A stretch of DNA of 64,000 nt, taken from positions 3,240,501 through 3,304,500 of the forward strand of contig QLII01000001.1 of the NCBI GenBank assembly GCA_003259005.1, read 5' to 3'. A program made the translations under genes and the position numbers. The stretch is from Spirosoma telluris (GTDB taxonomy: Bacteria > Bacteroidota > Bacteroidia > Cytophagales > Spirosomataceae). Below, piece by piece: positions 28,407-40,135 of this stretch (position 1 is the first letter of the stretch; each line of letters starts with the position of its first letter). A model generated the notes under the pieces. The model saw only the letters and a program-made list of their open reading frames with translations, was not told the DNA's origin and did not search any database.

Positions 28407-31400
28407 ATGTCATCCCGTTTTACCCCAGCTGTGCTATCCATCCTGCTTGTTGGTGCGTTGCTGATCGGCACCCAACCGGCTAGCAGCCAGACAATTGCTA
28501 TGGCCCGGCAACAGCCTCGCACAGCGCTAACGTCTCCGGTTGTTGTCACGCAACGCCTGGCCGATGTGCTGAATGATCTGAAAACCCGCTACCAAACCGA
28601 TATTCTGTTTGAAGATCGAACAGTTGTCAATCTGACCGTAGCTGCCGATGCGTTAGCCGGAAGTACAAGCCTGGAAAATGCCCTGAGCCGATTACTAAAA
28701 CCATTTAACCTACGGTACAAACAGGTGAAGCCCGGCACCTGGGTTGTGTTGACCCGAAGACCGGCAGTCTCATTCAGCGATGTCCGGTTACCCGCCAACC
28801 CAACTCCTGAGCCAGACCGGCCCGAAACGACCCAGCTCAATATGAGTCTATCCCTTCCCACAACGGCGTCGGTGGCACCGGCTCCTGAGGATATTTCTAT
28901 CAGTGGTACGGTCAAAGCGGCCGATAATACCCGTAACGGTGAATTGATTGCCTTACGGGTGTTAGTGTGGTTGTAAAAGGCACGAATCGGGGTACCACTA
29001 CCGACGCCAATGGCCGCTATCAGCTGAGCATTCCAGAGCCGACCGCTGGCTCCGCCCCGCTTATACTGGTTTTCTCCTACGTCGGCTATGTAGCTCAGGA
29101 GGTAAACGTGTCGAATGGCAACGGCCAACCCCGCTCTGAAGTTAACGTCCAGTTGCAGGAAAATAATCAATCACTGAATGAGGTGGTTGTGGTCGGTTAT
29201 GGGTCTGTTCGGAAAAGCGACCTGACGGGCTCTGTCACCTCGCTCAAAGCGCAGGATTTAACCAGGGGCACGAATGTCAACCTACAACAGACTCTGATTG
29301 GCCGATCGCCAGGCGTACAGATTTACCAGAAAAGCGGTGAACCTGGCGCTACCATGAGTGTGCAAATTCGGGGGATTACGTCCATTACGGGTAATAACGA
29401 CCCTTTGTATGTGGTCGATGGCTTGCCGGTGAACGATGGTACAGCAATAGGTACGGCAAGTGCGGGCGGCACGACCAGCAACCCCAACAATAGAACCCCA
29501 CTCAATAGTCTGAATCCCGCTGACATCGAGTCGATTGAAATTTTAAAAGATGCTTCAGCTTCGGCCATTTATGGATCACGCGGAGCAAACGGAGTGGTCA
29601 TCATTACAACGAAAAAGGGGAAGGAAGGCAAACTAAAAGTTGAGTACAACGGAACGTACGGGGTTCAGAAAGTTGCCCATACCCAGCAATTTATGACTGG
29701 CGACGAGTACACGAAAGTGATCAACGACATCATCGATCTGGGCAAACTAACTACCCCTAAAGTAACGGGCACGAATGCCAATACCGACTGGCAGAAACTG
29801 TTACTGCGGGATGCGCCGATTCAATCACACGATCTTTCGTTCAGTGGGGCTGGTGGAAACACCCGTTTTTATATCTCAGCTGGCTATTTTAATCAGGATG
29901 GGATTATGCTGAAATCAGGTACCCGCCGGTACAATGCCCGCGTGAATATTGAGAACGGTATTGCGGGGAAATATAATGTGGGCATCAGCCTGACGACCTC
30001 CTACACCCGTGACTACTACAACGCTACGGGCGTGGGCCTAAATGACAACGCCAGTGCCCTGTACATGGCCCAGAATTATGATCCTACGGCACCGCCTTAT
30101 AATGCCGATGGCTCCTTCTACCGATCTCCCCTAATGGCCCCGATGGATAACCCATTAGCCGTTATTAATGGCCAGTACGGTATGGGCGATACCTACCGCA
30201 CCTTCGGCAATATGTTTGCCGAGTACTTCCTGATGCCCTCCTTGTCGGCTAAGGTGCGGGTAGGTGTCGACTTGAATGACAACCAGCGGTATTTCTGGAT
30301 TGACCCGACCACCCTGACGGGTTTATCCTACAACGGCTATGCCGACGTGCGCGACGGCAAACGGGGTTACTACCTGGCCGAGGGCACCCTGAATTTCAAC
30401 AAAACGATTAAAGATCACCGGATTACTGCCGTTGTTGGGTCTACTTATGAGCGCTACACCTCCAGTTCCTTAACCGCCAGCTCCCGCTCCTTTGCTCTGG
30501 CTGATCTTACCTTTGATGCACTGGGCACTGGCGACAATACACTGAACGGCGTGAGCAGTGGCCGTCAGGAGAATAAGCTTGTCTCGTTCCTGGGTCGGTT
30601 CAACTACGCTTACAAAGGCAAATACCTGCTGACTGGCTCCATGCGGGCAGATGGATCGGCACGGTTTGGGCCTAACAAGCGGTTCGGCTATTTTCCGTCG
30701 GCAGCCGTCGCCTGGCGCATACATGACGAGGATTTCCTGAAGAACAGCCGGTCGTTGAGTGAACTGAAACTACGAGCCAGCTACGGTGTAACGGGCAACC
30801 AGCCGACGGTCAACTACCTGTATTTTTCAACCTATTCGGCCGGTCGCAATGCCGTCTTTAACGGCTCTAAGGTAAGTTCGTTACAACCATCCCGCAGCGC
30901 TAACCCCGATCTGCAATGGGAGTCGGCAGTGCAGGCCGATCTGGGTTTGGATTTTGGCTTCTTCAACTCCCGCCTGACAGGTAGCATCGACTACTATAAT
31001 CGCAAGACGTCCAACCTGTTATACGATATTCCGCAGCCCTCCAGTACGGGTTTCGGTAGTCGTACCGAGAATGTGGGTAGTATGCGAAACAGCGGTCTTG
31101 AATTCGCGCTGAAAGGAATTGTACTCGACAAAAAAGATTTCCGGATCGATGCTGTCTTTAACATCACTACCCTGAAAAACAAGGTGCTAAGCCTGGGAAA
31201 TGTGAGCCAGTCGATTGGTTCGGGCCGGGCAGCATCGGGCAGGTAAGTATCCTGAAACCAGGTGAATCCATCGGGTCGTTCTACGGTTATATCGTTGACG
31301 GCGTCTGGCAGACTGGTGACGATTTCGGGCAGGCCCAGACGGGTGTGCGTCCCGGCGACCCCAAATACCGGGATCTGGATGGCAACAAAGTCATTAATGC

Positions 31401-31926
31401 CAATGACCGGGTCATTCTGGGAAAATCGTTACCCGATTTTTACTACGGATTCAATTCCAGTATTTCGTTTAAAGGGCTCGTACTGGACATATTCTTTGAA
31501 GGATCGAGTGGAGCAAAAATGCTGAATAGCAGCCTAGTAGATGCGTATTACCCCGTCGATTACCGCCGAAATAAACTGGCGGTGCCGTATCTGAATCGCT
31601 GGACGCCAACAAATCCAACCAACGACTACCCATCCTTCCTGCCAAATGATGTTCAGGGGCAACGGCAAGTGACGAATAAAACGGTTGAAAATGCGTCTTA
31701 CCTACGCCTTCAGGCCATACGGCTTTCCTATAAGGTACCCGTGCCACAAAATCGGTATATCAGCGGAGCATCCGTATTTGTGAACGGACAAAACCTATAT
31801 ACCTTCACCAAGTACAGTGGTACCGATCCAGCCGCTAACGCCCTTGGCGACAACATCTTACGGATTGACTATAACACCTATCCGCTAACCAGAACCTTCA
31901 CGGCAGGCCTCAATTTACAATTCTAA
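28407..31926 (+). CDS. SusC/RagA-type TonB receptor with STN domain (two frameshifts)
   Basis: The transporter is 1173 residues after restoring a G in the runs at 28957-28959 and 31237-31239. Domains in order: signal peptide; STN signalling domain (ADVLNDLKTRYQTDILFEDR, ALSRLLKPFNLRYKQVKPGT); CarboxypepD_reg-like domain (GTNRGTTTDANGRYQLSIPE); plug with the SusC signature (ASASAIYGSRGANGVVIITT, KKGK); barrel, ending RTFTAGLNLQF. The STN domain links it to the FecR and sigma genes just upstream. It takes up oligosaccharides with the SusD lipoprotein that follows 38 bp downstream. Confidence 0.93.
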
Positions 31927-31964
31927 GTCCAAACGCGGCAGCACGTAATCAACCAGGATCTCCC

Positions 31965-33426
31965 ATGAAAAAGATACTTCTATACGGTAGCCTAATCGGT
32001 TTTTCCTTCGCTCTTTCTTCCTGCGAACAGGCTCTGGAGGTGACCCCCAAGTCTGAATTTTCGCCCAGCAACGTACTTACGTCCGAAAGTGGCATCAAAT
32101 CACTACTCTTCTCGGCTTATGCCCAGCAGCAAACCCAGACAAACTCCCGCTTTGTCATCAACGACTCCGAAGTATCGACCGATATGGGATTCAATACGGG
32201 TGGTGCCGAAAATGGGCAACTTATCACGCTCGTCAATTTCACCTGGGACCCCTCCATCGGAACCTTCAACGACGATATGTGGACGCCTAATTACCGGACA
32301 ATCCGCGATGCTAACGGAGTTATTGACAACATCGCGAACGTAACGACGAGCGATGCTACCAAAAAGCTATTCAAGGCCGAGGCAAGAGTCTTACGAGCAC
32401 AGGCCTATGCCCTTTTGTATGGCTTTTTCGGGACGGTACCACTCCGGACACCGGCCACTCAGACTGGCGATCTGGCACGGGCCACAGATGCTGAACTCAA
32501 AACGTTTATCGAAACAGAAATCACGCAATCGCTGGCCGACCTGCCCGATCCAGGAAAAGAAGAAGCATTTGGTCGGTTAAACAAAGGAAATGCAAACGGC
32601 ATTCTGGCCAAGTTTTACCTGAACACCAAGCAATGGCAAAAAGCCGCCGACGCTGCCAAGGCCATCATTGACCTGAACTATTACGCCCTGAATCCAAGCT
32701 TTGTCGATCTGTTTCGGGTAGAAAATGAAGGAGGAAATAACAAAGAAATGCTTCTGGTATTGCAGTGCCGGGCCGAAGACCCGTTTGGCAACTGGTATCA
32801 GGCCGGGGCATTGCCGCCTTCGTATAAAAGCAGCCCTCAGTTCCCCAATTACGTGTACAAGTCAACCATGTCTAATTTTGCCACGCAGTACCGGTTACGG
32901 ACAGCCTTCACCAGCACCTTCGACCCTGCCGATAAACGACTTCAACTGATCTGTACCAGCTACGTGAACAGCAGCAACCAAACCGTCGATTTGTCGACCG
33001 GCGATAACGCCCGCAGCTTTAAATACTGGGACAACAACACCGTTGGCAACAACAGCGGTACCGATGTACCCGTCATTCGGTATTCCGACATTCTGCTGAC
33101 CCGTGCCGAAGCGTTAAACGAACTGAACGGCCCAACCACCGAAGCGTTTGCGTTACTCAATCAGGTACGTACTCGAGCCGGTATCCCTAATCTGACTGCC
33201 ACCGATACACCGACAAAAGAGGCATTTCGCACAGCTATTTTCCGGGAAAGAGGCTGGGAATTCGTCTCCGAAGGTAAGCGTCGGGAGGATCTGATTCGGC
33301 AGGGTACCTTTATTTCACTAGCACAGGCCAGAGGAGTAACCAATGCAAACCCGAACGAGTGCTATTTCCAATTCCACAGGGGAGATTGATGCCAACAAGC
33401 TTTGTGTTCAAAATCCTGGTTATTAA
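31965..33426 (+). CDS. SusD/RagB-type glycan-binding lipoprotein (frameshifted near its end)
   Basis: The lipoprotein is 487 residues after two small repairs near the C-terminus (C run near 33368, G run 33379-33382), which convert a premature ending into FPIPQGEIDANKLCVQNPGY, the standard SusD C-terminus. Signal peptide and lipobox are FALSSC. SusD motifs include KAEARVLRAQAYALLYGFFG, AEALNELNGPTTEAFALLNQ, VRTRAGIPNLT and RERGWEFVSEGKRREDLIRQ. It caps the SusC barrel and binds the polysaccharide at the cell surface. It is 14 bp upstream of the glycoside hydrolase gene. Confidence 0.93.
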
Positions 33427-33439
33427 TTAGATACAATAC

Positions 33440-34497
33440 ATGAAACACGTACTGATCCTACCGCTTATCTTACTTCTTACCCTATCAGGGCTACAGGCAC
33501 AAACGAAATGGTCTACCGAAAAAGCGAACGACTGGTATAAGAAACAAGGCTGGGTCCGAGGCTCTAATTTCCAGCCAAGCACCGCCATCAACCAGCTCGA
33601 AATGTTCCAGGCCGCTACGTTCGATCCACAAACTATTGACAAGGAACTGGGCTGGGCCGAAGGTTTAGGGCTAAACGCGATGCGGGTTTATCTCCACCAT
33701 ATGGCCTGGACAATAGACAAAGCAGGTTTCAAGAATCGGCTTGGTCAATATCTCCAGATCGCCAATAAGCATGGCATTAAAACCATACTCGTTTTTTTTG
33801 ACGATTGCTGGAATGACGAATACCATCCCGGCAAGCAGCCTGCGCCTAAACCTGGCATTCACAACAGCGGCTGGGTGCGCGACCCGGCACCATGATCCTG
33901 AATCACCCCGATAGCCTGCCAGTATTGGAAAGCTACGTAAAGGATGTGATGACTACCTTCAAAAATGATGACCGGATATTGCTTTGGGATCTCTACAACG
34001 AACCTGGCAACAATCAATATTTCGGCAAAAGTTTACCCTTGCTAAAGGCCGTATTTAGTTGGGCTCGGGCCGTCAATCCGTCGCAACCGATCAGCGCCGG
34101 AGTTTGGAACTGGGACGATAAATTTACGGAGCTAAATAAGTTTCAGGAAGAAAATTCAGATGTGATCACCTACCACAACTACCGATACATTGATAATCAC
34201 GAACAGCGAATCAAGGATCTACGCAAATACAATCGTCCGTTGATCTGTACCGAATATATGGCTCGTCGGAACGGAAGCCTATTTCAGACCATTATGCCCA
34301 TGCTGAAACGGGAAAACGTTGGCGCTATCAACTGGGGATTTGTCGCCGGCAAAACCAATACCATTTATGCCTGGGGCACCCCCATGCCCGACGGTAAAGA
34401 ACCCGAATTATGGTTCCATGACATCTTCCGACAAGATGGAACCCCCTTCAGCGAAGATGAAGTCAGCAAGATAAAAGCCTTAACGGGCAAGAAGTAA
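33440..34497 (+). CDS. Clan GH-A glycoside hydrolase, GH5/xylanase-like (frameshifted)
   Basis: The secreted TIM-barrel hydrolase is 352 residues after one base is restored at the CCCGG near 33883-33887. Signal peptide: LILPLILLLTLSGLQAQ. The acid/base Glu sits in ILLWDLYNEPGNNQYF, and the probable nucleophile Glu in PLICTEYMARRNGS. Other barrel strands are GLGLNAMRVYLHHMAW and IKTILVFFDDCWND. The pattern fits clan GH-A enzymes often labelled cellulase or 1,4-beta-xylanase. The exact family and substrate cannot be set from sequence. It is in the SusC/SusD operon and so probably cleaves the same glycan. Confidence 0.82.
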
Positions 34498-34597
34498 AAT
34501 TAGGTTACCCAAATAGGCCCAGAGAAAAGTTAACAAAACCTTTATCGTTTATAACTCTGTGTTCTCTGTGGCTCATCTATTTTAAACAAGGGAATTT

Positions 34598-36311
34598 ATG
34601 AAAAAGGTGTTGTTCGCTGGGTCATTCCCGATAATGGCTATCCTGGCCATCCTGATGTTTGGCGGATTTGAGAAGAAACAAGCTGACTCCCTATCGCCTA
34701 AGGCAGAGCGTAAGCCCAACATCATTGTCATTATGGCCGATGACATGGGTTTCTCGGATCTGGGGTGCTACGGGAGCGAAATTCATACGCCGAATATTGA
34801 CTTCCTGGCCACTAACGGCATTCGCTATACGCAGTTTTACAACACCTCGCGTTGCTGCCCCACACGCGCAGCCTTGCTTACAGGTTTATACAATCAGCAG
34901 GCGGGAATTGGCAAGATGACCGACGCCGAAGATGAACCCGGCTATCGTGGGCACATGACTGAAAACACGGTTACGCTGGCTGAGGTTCTAAAATCAGCTG
35001 GTTATCAGACAGCCATGACAGGTAAATGGCATGTGTCGAATACGAACGTCCAGAAAAGCCCGCAGGAGCAACTCGACTGGCTGAATCACAAAAAAGACTA
35101 TGGTGATTTTGCTCCCCTTGATCAGTATCCAACCAGCCGGGGCTTCGATAAATACTTTGGTAATATTTGGGCGTGGTCGATTTCTTCGATCCGTTTAGCC
35201 TGGTGAGCGGCACCAAACCCGTAAAGCAGGTGCCAAAAAATTACTACCATACCGATGCGATCAGCGATACGACGGTGGCGTATATAAAATCCTTCGCCCG
35301 GAAATCGTCGCCATTCTTCATCTACGTAGCCGAAACGGCCCCACACTGGCCCCTAATGGCGCTGCCCGAGGATATTGCCAAATATAAGGATACCTACAAA
35401 TCGGGCTGGGATGCTATCCGAAAAGCCCGGTATGAGAAAATGAGCAAGATGAGGTTGATTGACCCCGCTCAAACCAAACTCTCCAAACGCTGGCAGGACG
35501 ACCTGAGTTGGGCAAACAACCCCGATAAGGAATGGGATGCCCGCGCTATGGCTGTTCATGCGGCTATGATCGACCGGATGGATCAGGGCATTGGCCGCAT
35601 GATAAAAGCTCTGCGCGAAACGGGACAACTCGATAACACCCTGATTCTGTTCTTATCAGATAATGGCGCAAGCCCCGAAAACTGTGCTGCTTATGGCCCC
35701 GGCTTCGACCGGCCTAACGAAACCCGGGATGGTCAGAAAATCGTGTATGATCTAAAAAAGCAGATTTTACCTGGCTCCGAAACCTCTTATGCCTCCATTG
35801 GGCAACGTTGGGCAAACGTAGCCAATACGCCCTATCAGTTCTGGAAAGCCGAATCCTACGAAGGGGCGTTCATACCCCACTGGTTGCCTTCTGGCCAAAA
35901 GGGATTACGGCTAAAAAAGGGAGTTATAGCGCACAGGTTGGCCATGTTATGGATTTCATGAGCACATTCACCGAATTGACCGGAGCGACCTATCCGAAGG
36001 AATACAAAGGTCACGCCATCACCCCGACAACGGGAGTTAGTCTGGTTCCATCTTTCCGGGGAAAAGTCGTTGCAGGCCATGCGTCTTTATTCAATGAACA
36101 TTTTGGTGCCCGGTACGCCCGTTCGGGAAACTGGAAACTGGTTTCAGCAAGCCGCGACAGCACCTGGCATCTATTCAACCTGGCTACCGACAAATCCGAA
36201 ATGCAGGATGTAGCGGCCCAATATCCTGACAAAGTCCGTCAGTTAGAAAGCCAGTGGCATCAATGGGCTACTACGCACCAGGTATTTCCGAAACCGGGTA
36301 AGAAAAAGTAA
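34598..36311 (+). CDS. Type I sulfatase (two frameshifts)
   Basis: This is an arylsulfatase-family enzyme, 571 residues after restoring G in the runs at 35169-35171 and 35863-35866. The N-terminal metal site is NIIVIMADDMGFSDLGCYGS. The formylglycine motif is C86-C-P-T-R90 followed by AALLTG. TGKWHV and LFLSDNGASPENCA supply further active-site residues. A hydrophobic N-terminal segment suggests export. It removes sulfate esters, probably from the polysaccharide handled by the upstream SusC/SusD pair and hydrolase. The 100-bp gap before it contains words (CTCTGTGTTCTCTGTGGCTC) like those of the palindrome at 1909-1993. Confidence 0.9.
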
Positions 36312-36487
36312 ACAGTAGGTCACCCCACACTATAATATTATTTTATCATACATAATACAACTATAACAGATAGCTATTATTTTTGGGCCATAATTCCTGC
36401 TGAACAGCATCAACAAATCGATGAATTAGGGGAGCTTTAGATCATGTCGCTGATTGACCGCTCCCCTTGTTTAGTTTTCTACTTATT

Positions 36488-36685
36488 ATGGCCACTAAAA
36501 AGAAACAGTTAATCCGGGTCGTCTTTGATGTGCTGGATGAGATGAAACATAATATCCGTTTGAATGAAGATCTATCCGTTACAGCTACTGATCCGGACGA
36601 AGCTATTGATTGGGTATTCGCTGAAATGCAACGTCAGTTCAAGCGGTCGGATATTCGCCTGTCACGGGTTCGCATTTGTGCTTGA
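36488..36685 (+). CDS. Small hypothetical protein, 65 residues
   Basis: The start is taken at MATKKKQLIRVVFDV, with a Met seven codons earlier as an alternative. The protein is highly charged with two likely helices and one strand pair (DEAIDWVFAEMQRQFKRSDI, RLSRVRICA). No signal or membrane segment is present. The family is not recognised. It stands alone on the plus strand between the sulfatase and a PPOX-fold gene. Reading frame and codon use look genuine, but evidence is limited. Confidence 0.45.
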   Translation: MATKKKQLIRVVFDVLDEMKHNIRLNEDLSVTATDPDEAIDWVFAEMQRQFKRSDIRLSRVRICA

Positions 36686-36892
36686 GGCATTAGGTAGCAG
36701 ATCTGTAGATGTTGTTAAGGAGTAGTAAGGGAAGCCGACGAAATCTATTCGCTTTGTAGTTGGACACGGCCTATTCTCTACCCATGAAATACCATACCCT
36801 AAATAAATGATTGTTTATTGATTTAGTAAAAGAGGGTTACCTGAACAACGTGTTAGGTGCTGAACAATGATGTATTAATTAACTCAACCGTT

Positions 36893-37429
36893 ATGGACAG
36901 TATTAATCAACAGCAACCCGAAGACAATCACAAAGACTTGACTGGAACCGAGGCCGGGAAGAAAATAAAAGAGCTGGTTGGCAAAAGCAGCACCTGTTAT
37001 TTCTGCACGAAGATCACGACTGGAGAACCCTTAAAAACGAGACCGATGTCGGTGCAAAAGGTAGATGAAGACGGCAATTTCTGGTTTCTAAGCGCCGACG
37101 ATAGCCATAAAAATGCAGAAATTCAGTCCGATAAGCAGGTTCAACTCTTGTTTCAAGGTTCAGACTATTCCGATTTCCTGAGTGTATATGGCGTTGCCAC
37201 TATATCGAAAGACAAAGCCCTCATTCAGGAACTTTGGGAACCCCTTTTAAAAGCGTGGTTTACCGAGGGTGAAGATGACCCGCGCATTACGGTGATAAAA
37301 GTGGACACACAGGAAGGATATTACTGGGACAATAAACATGGCAATGCCGTGGCGTTTATCAAAACACTCGCTGGTGCTGTTATGGGTAAAACCCTGGACG
37401 ATTCAATTGAAGGGAAATTAACGGTGTAA
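36893..37429 (+). CDS. Pyridoxamine 5'-phosphate oxidase-like general stress protein
   Basis: The 178-residue split-barrel flavin-binding protein resembles general stress protein 26. Motifs: GKKIKELVGKSSTCYFCTKI, LKTRPMSVQKVDEDGNFWFL, AEIQSDKQVQLLFQGSDYSD and DTQEGYYWDNKHGNAVAFIK. The start at MDSINQQQ was preferred over an in-frame Met 12 codons upstream. It probably binds FMN or a related cofactor, with no defined reaction. It converges with the ABC permease gene, with a perfect hairpin between. Confidence 0.85.
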   Translation: MDSINQQQPEDNHKDLTGTEAGKKIKELVGKSSTCYFCTKITTGEPLKTRPMSVQKVDEDGNFWFLSADDSHKNAEIQSDKQVQLLFQGSDYSDFLSVYGVATISKDKALIQELWEPLLKAWFTEGEDDPRITVIKVDTQEGYYWDNKHGNAVAFIKTLAGAVMGKTLDDSIEGKLTV

Positions 37430-37434
37430 AATTT

Positions 37435-37482
37435 TCGTTTCTCCGTTTTCACCTACCAGAGCGCACATAAACGGAGAAACGA
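37435..37482. terminator. Hairpin between convergent genes
   Basis: Arms 37435-37448 (TCGTTTCTCCGTTT) and 37469-37482 are perfect inverted copies with a 20-nt loop, starting 6 bp after the PPOX-like stop and ending 10 bp before the permease stop on the other strand. A bidirectional terminator is likely from position, though T-tracts are short. Confidence 0.65.
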
Positions 37483-37491
37483 GAACCTATT

Positions 37492-38717
37492 CTACTCGCG
37501 TCGAATGGCTTCGACGGGATCAAGGCGGGCGGCTCGCATGGCGGGGTAGGTTCCGAAAATGATGCCTATGAACATGGCAATGACCATAATGATCATGAAC
37601 GTATTCCAGGTATACGCCATCTGAAAAGGAACATCCGTGAGGGCTTTCACAATCGGCACAAACGCCAGGGTGCTTAATAGCCCCAGCGCTAGTCCCAGCA
37701 AACTGCCGAAGGTCGAAATCGTGATGGATTCCGATAGGAACTGCCACAAAATATCCTGCCGTTTTGCGCCAAGGGCTTTGCGAACACCAATTTCAACCGT
37801 CCGTTCCGTTACTGAAATCAGCAGTACGTTCATGACCCCAATGCCGCCAACCAGCACCGAAATGCCGACGATCATACCCATTATCAGGCGGAACAGCAGG
37901 AATCCTTTGGCCACCTGACTCACGCGCTGCTCGTTGGTAATAATTGAGAAATCGGCTAGCTTGGTTTTCATGTTGGCTGACAACCAGCTTTCAATCTGTT
38001 TTTTCAGTTCAGGTACGTCTTCTACGCTCTGGGCCTCAATGATGCCCATGGGTGGAGTCGCTTTTAAAACACTATCGGGAAATAAGGTAACGGGCATCAT
38101 CAACTGGCCAACCTTAGCGTCCTTGTCAGCCGAAATACCGATAATGGTCAACACCGCACCTTTGTACACAATCTGCTGATTAATAGCCATTTTTTCCGGC
38201 TTCTTTCCCACCAGTTGTTTCGCTAACCGTTGATTGATAAAGGCGACATTGCGCTTACTTTTCAGGTCATTTCCGCTAAATGCAGTACCATAAATCAACT
38301 GGATGTCTGGATGAAGCGGCAGGCTCATGCCGGTAACGATTGTGCCGATAGGACGATTATCCGCTTTTGCCGTTATTTCAGCATTCTGCCGACTATAGAG
38401 ATAGCCCGCTGCTGGTTTTGTCAGGGACGACCGCAGTTTCACAAAGGAATTGTAGTTTAAATAGTCGTAGTCCTGTTTCTTCACCCTACATCGTTCACTG
38501 ATTTGTAGAGGTTCGGCTGTAAAAGAATGGCTTTCAGCGAGGTCGTTTTCGTGATTTGCTCCTGGGCGTATTGTTCCATCCCATCAATCAGCGACAGCAT
38601 AGCTACCAACGCAGCCACCCCGATCACAATACCCAGTATCGACAAAATGGTATGGAAAAAGCGGGTACGAATATTTTGTAAAGCCGTCACAAACGAAACC
38701 AGAATTTTCTTGCCCAT
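37492..38717 (-). CDS. MacB/FtsX-type ABC transporter permease (frameshifted)
   Basis: The permease is 408 residues after one G is restored in the CCC run at 38484-38486. The N-terminal helix (TRFFHTILSILGIVIGVAAL) is followed by a periplasmic MacB_PCD region. The C-terminal FtsX domain has SVLVGGIGVMNVLLISVTER, TVEIGVRKALGAKRQDILWQ and GTYPAMRAARLDPVEAIRRE. This is the non-ATPase subunit of MacB-like exporters. Neither an ATPase nor a periplasmic adaptor gene is adjacent, so its partners must be elsewhere. The start MGKKILVSF was taken over a Met five codons upstream. Confidence 0.85.
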
Positions 38718-38867
38718 GATTAGGTCTAGCAATAGTCAGTGGTGTTGAAGAAAGTCTAAGGTAAGGCACTTTACCAACTGAATGGAACACTTATGTGATA
38801 AGCGGACGTGTAGCAGGAAGATAACGAGGCTATGAGCACCCAGGGTAAGTCCGTTCTACTTTACAGG

Positions 38868-39050
38868 CTAGTACTTTTCCAATTTAGAGTCTCGGGGCGG
38901 CATCGGCCCGCAACGGCGGACCGTGTCCGACGCCCGCGCGGTAGTTGCTTTGGATTCTATCGATTCTGATAATCAGGCATCTAGTATCAAAAGGATCAAT
39001 GCTCCGGCGACCCGGTAGAATCGATAGAATCTATTTTGGAAGAGCACTAG
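38868..39050. mobile_element. 183-bp MITE-like element, copy A
   Basis: It is bounded by CTAG on both sides. The left end CTAGTACTTTTCCAATTTAG and the right end (reverse strand CTAGTGCTCTTCCAAAATAG) form terminal inverted repeats. A GC-rich segment (CTCGGGGCGGCATCGGCCCG onwards, about 38890-38942) is nearly identical to the reverse complement of the 62710-62892 copy, which has exactly the same length. No coding capacity. It lies between the permease and lipoprotein genes; 38718-38867 and 39051-39190 hold nothing else clear. Confidence 0.85.
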
Positions 39051-39190
39051 ATTATTTATCATTTCCGTTGGCTAACTATATCATTGTCAGAGCAGTAAGT
39101 TTTTCTTATTTAGTAGTCAGGCATACGTAGCTTCATTAACATATAAAAGTGCGTAAACGACCTAAGAAACAACCACGATGTCTGAAAATC

Positions 39191-40111
39191 ATGAAAACAC
39201 TAATCCGGTTCTCGATATTGCTTGTGGTGGTTTTGGTAACCATGGCTTGCCCAAACCAGAATAATGACCCTACTCCTCAGCCCACTACCAAAAGTGGTGC
39301 GAAAGCGATTACGAAATTCACGGCGAATGGTGTCGATTTTGTTATCGACGAGAGCAAGCAGACCATTTCCGCAGCTTTTGTAGTCTCTGGTGATATCGAC
39401 CTTCAGAATCTGTATCTGAAACCGACGATTACCCTGTCGGATAAGGCCACTTGTTCCCCCGCATCGGGTGTTCAGGAGGATTTCCTAAACCCTGTCAAGT
39501 ATGTGGTAACGGCAGAAGATGGCACCACAAAAACATACACAGTAGAAGTGGCCATCTATGATTTTTCGGGTAATTCAGACCTCACTTTGCCTCAAAAAGG
39601 TAGTACGGGCAGTACGCCCACCAAACTATCCTTTACCTATCTGGTGCCCTCTATCAACAGTTTATTTGCGGGTACCTGGGTATTCGATCATTCGGAAGCC
39701 TTAGAAATTCGGCAGGTGGGCAGCGATCAGGTATTGACGTTGTTACAGCAATCGCCAACTTCTCAAACCGTAACGGTTCAGGTCAATGGCGTAGACAAAC
39801 CACCCACCACCGCCCCTGGAAAATTCGGCAACTCGTTTACCTTAACCAGCACCAAAACCTATACCGGCAAGACCGACCAGGGCGACAGTAGCTCGGGTAC
39901 CTGGTCTATCGTTGATTTAGGAAAAAGCGCCCTGAATCGATATGAACTCAAGCTAGATGGGATAACCATCATCAGCGGAGGGCCGAGTGCCAGCGGGATT
40001 ACTACGTTCTACATTGTGAGTGCCAATGCCAATGAGTTACGTCTGACCCGAGACCCTGTCACCACCTCGTCGTCAACAACCAGCTTTTTCACCGTGTATA
40101 AAAAGCAGTAA
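39191..40111 (+). CDS. DUF5018-type lipoprotein
   Basis: The 306-residue lipoprotein has signal and lipobox MKTLIRFSILLVVVLVTMAC. A short Pro/Thr linker is followed by a DUF5018-like beta-sandwich (AITKFTANGVDFVIDESKQT, YVVTAEDGTTKTYTVEV), and then a second beta-rich domain (SLFAGTWVFDHSEALEIRQV, FGNSFTLTSTKTYTGKT). Domains of this type occur in surface lipoproteins of Bacteroidota, with no known reaction. The start at MKTLIRF was preferred over a Met 14 codons upstream because it begins the signal peptide. It stands alone. Confidence 0.75.
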   Translation: MKTLIRFSILLVVVLVTMACPNQNNDPTPQPTTKSGAKAITKFTANGVDFVIDESKQTISAAFVVSGDIDLQNLYLKPTITLSDKATCSPASGVQEDFLNPVKYVVTAEDGTTKTYTVEVAIYDFSGNSDLTLPQKGSTGSTPTKLSFTYLVPSINSLFAGTWVFDHSEALEIRQVGSDQVLTLLQQSPTSQTVTVQVNGVDKPPTTAPGKFGNSFTLTSTKTYTGKTDQGDSSSGTWSIVDLGKSALNRYELKLDGITIISGGPSASGITTFYIVSANANELRLTRDPVTTSSSTTSFFTVYKKQ

Positions 40112-40135
40112 CGTCTAAATAAGCTTCTTAGTGAA

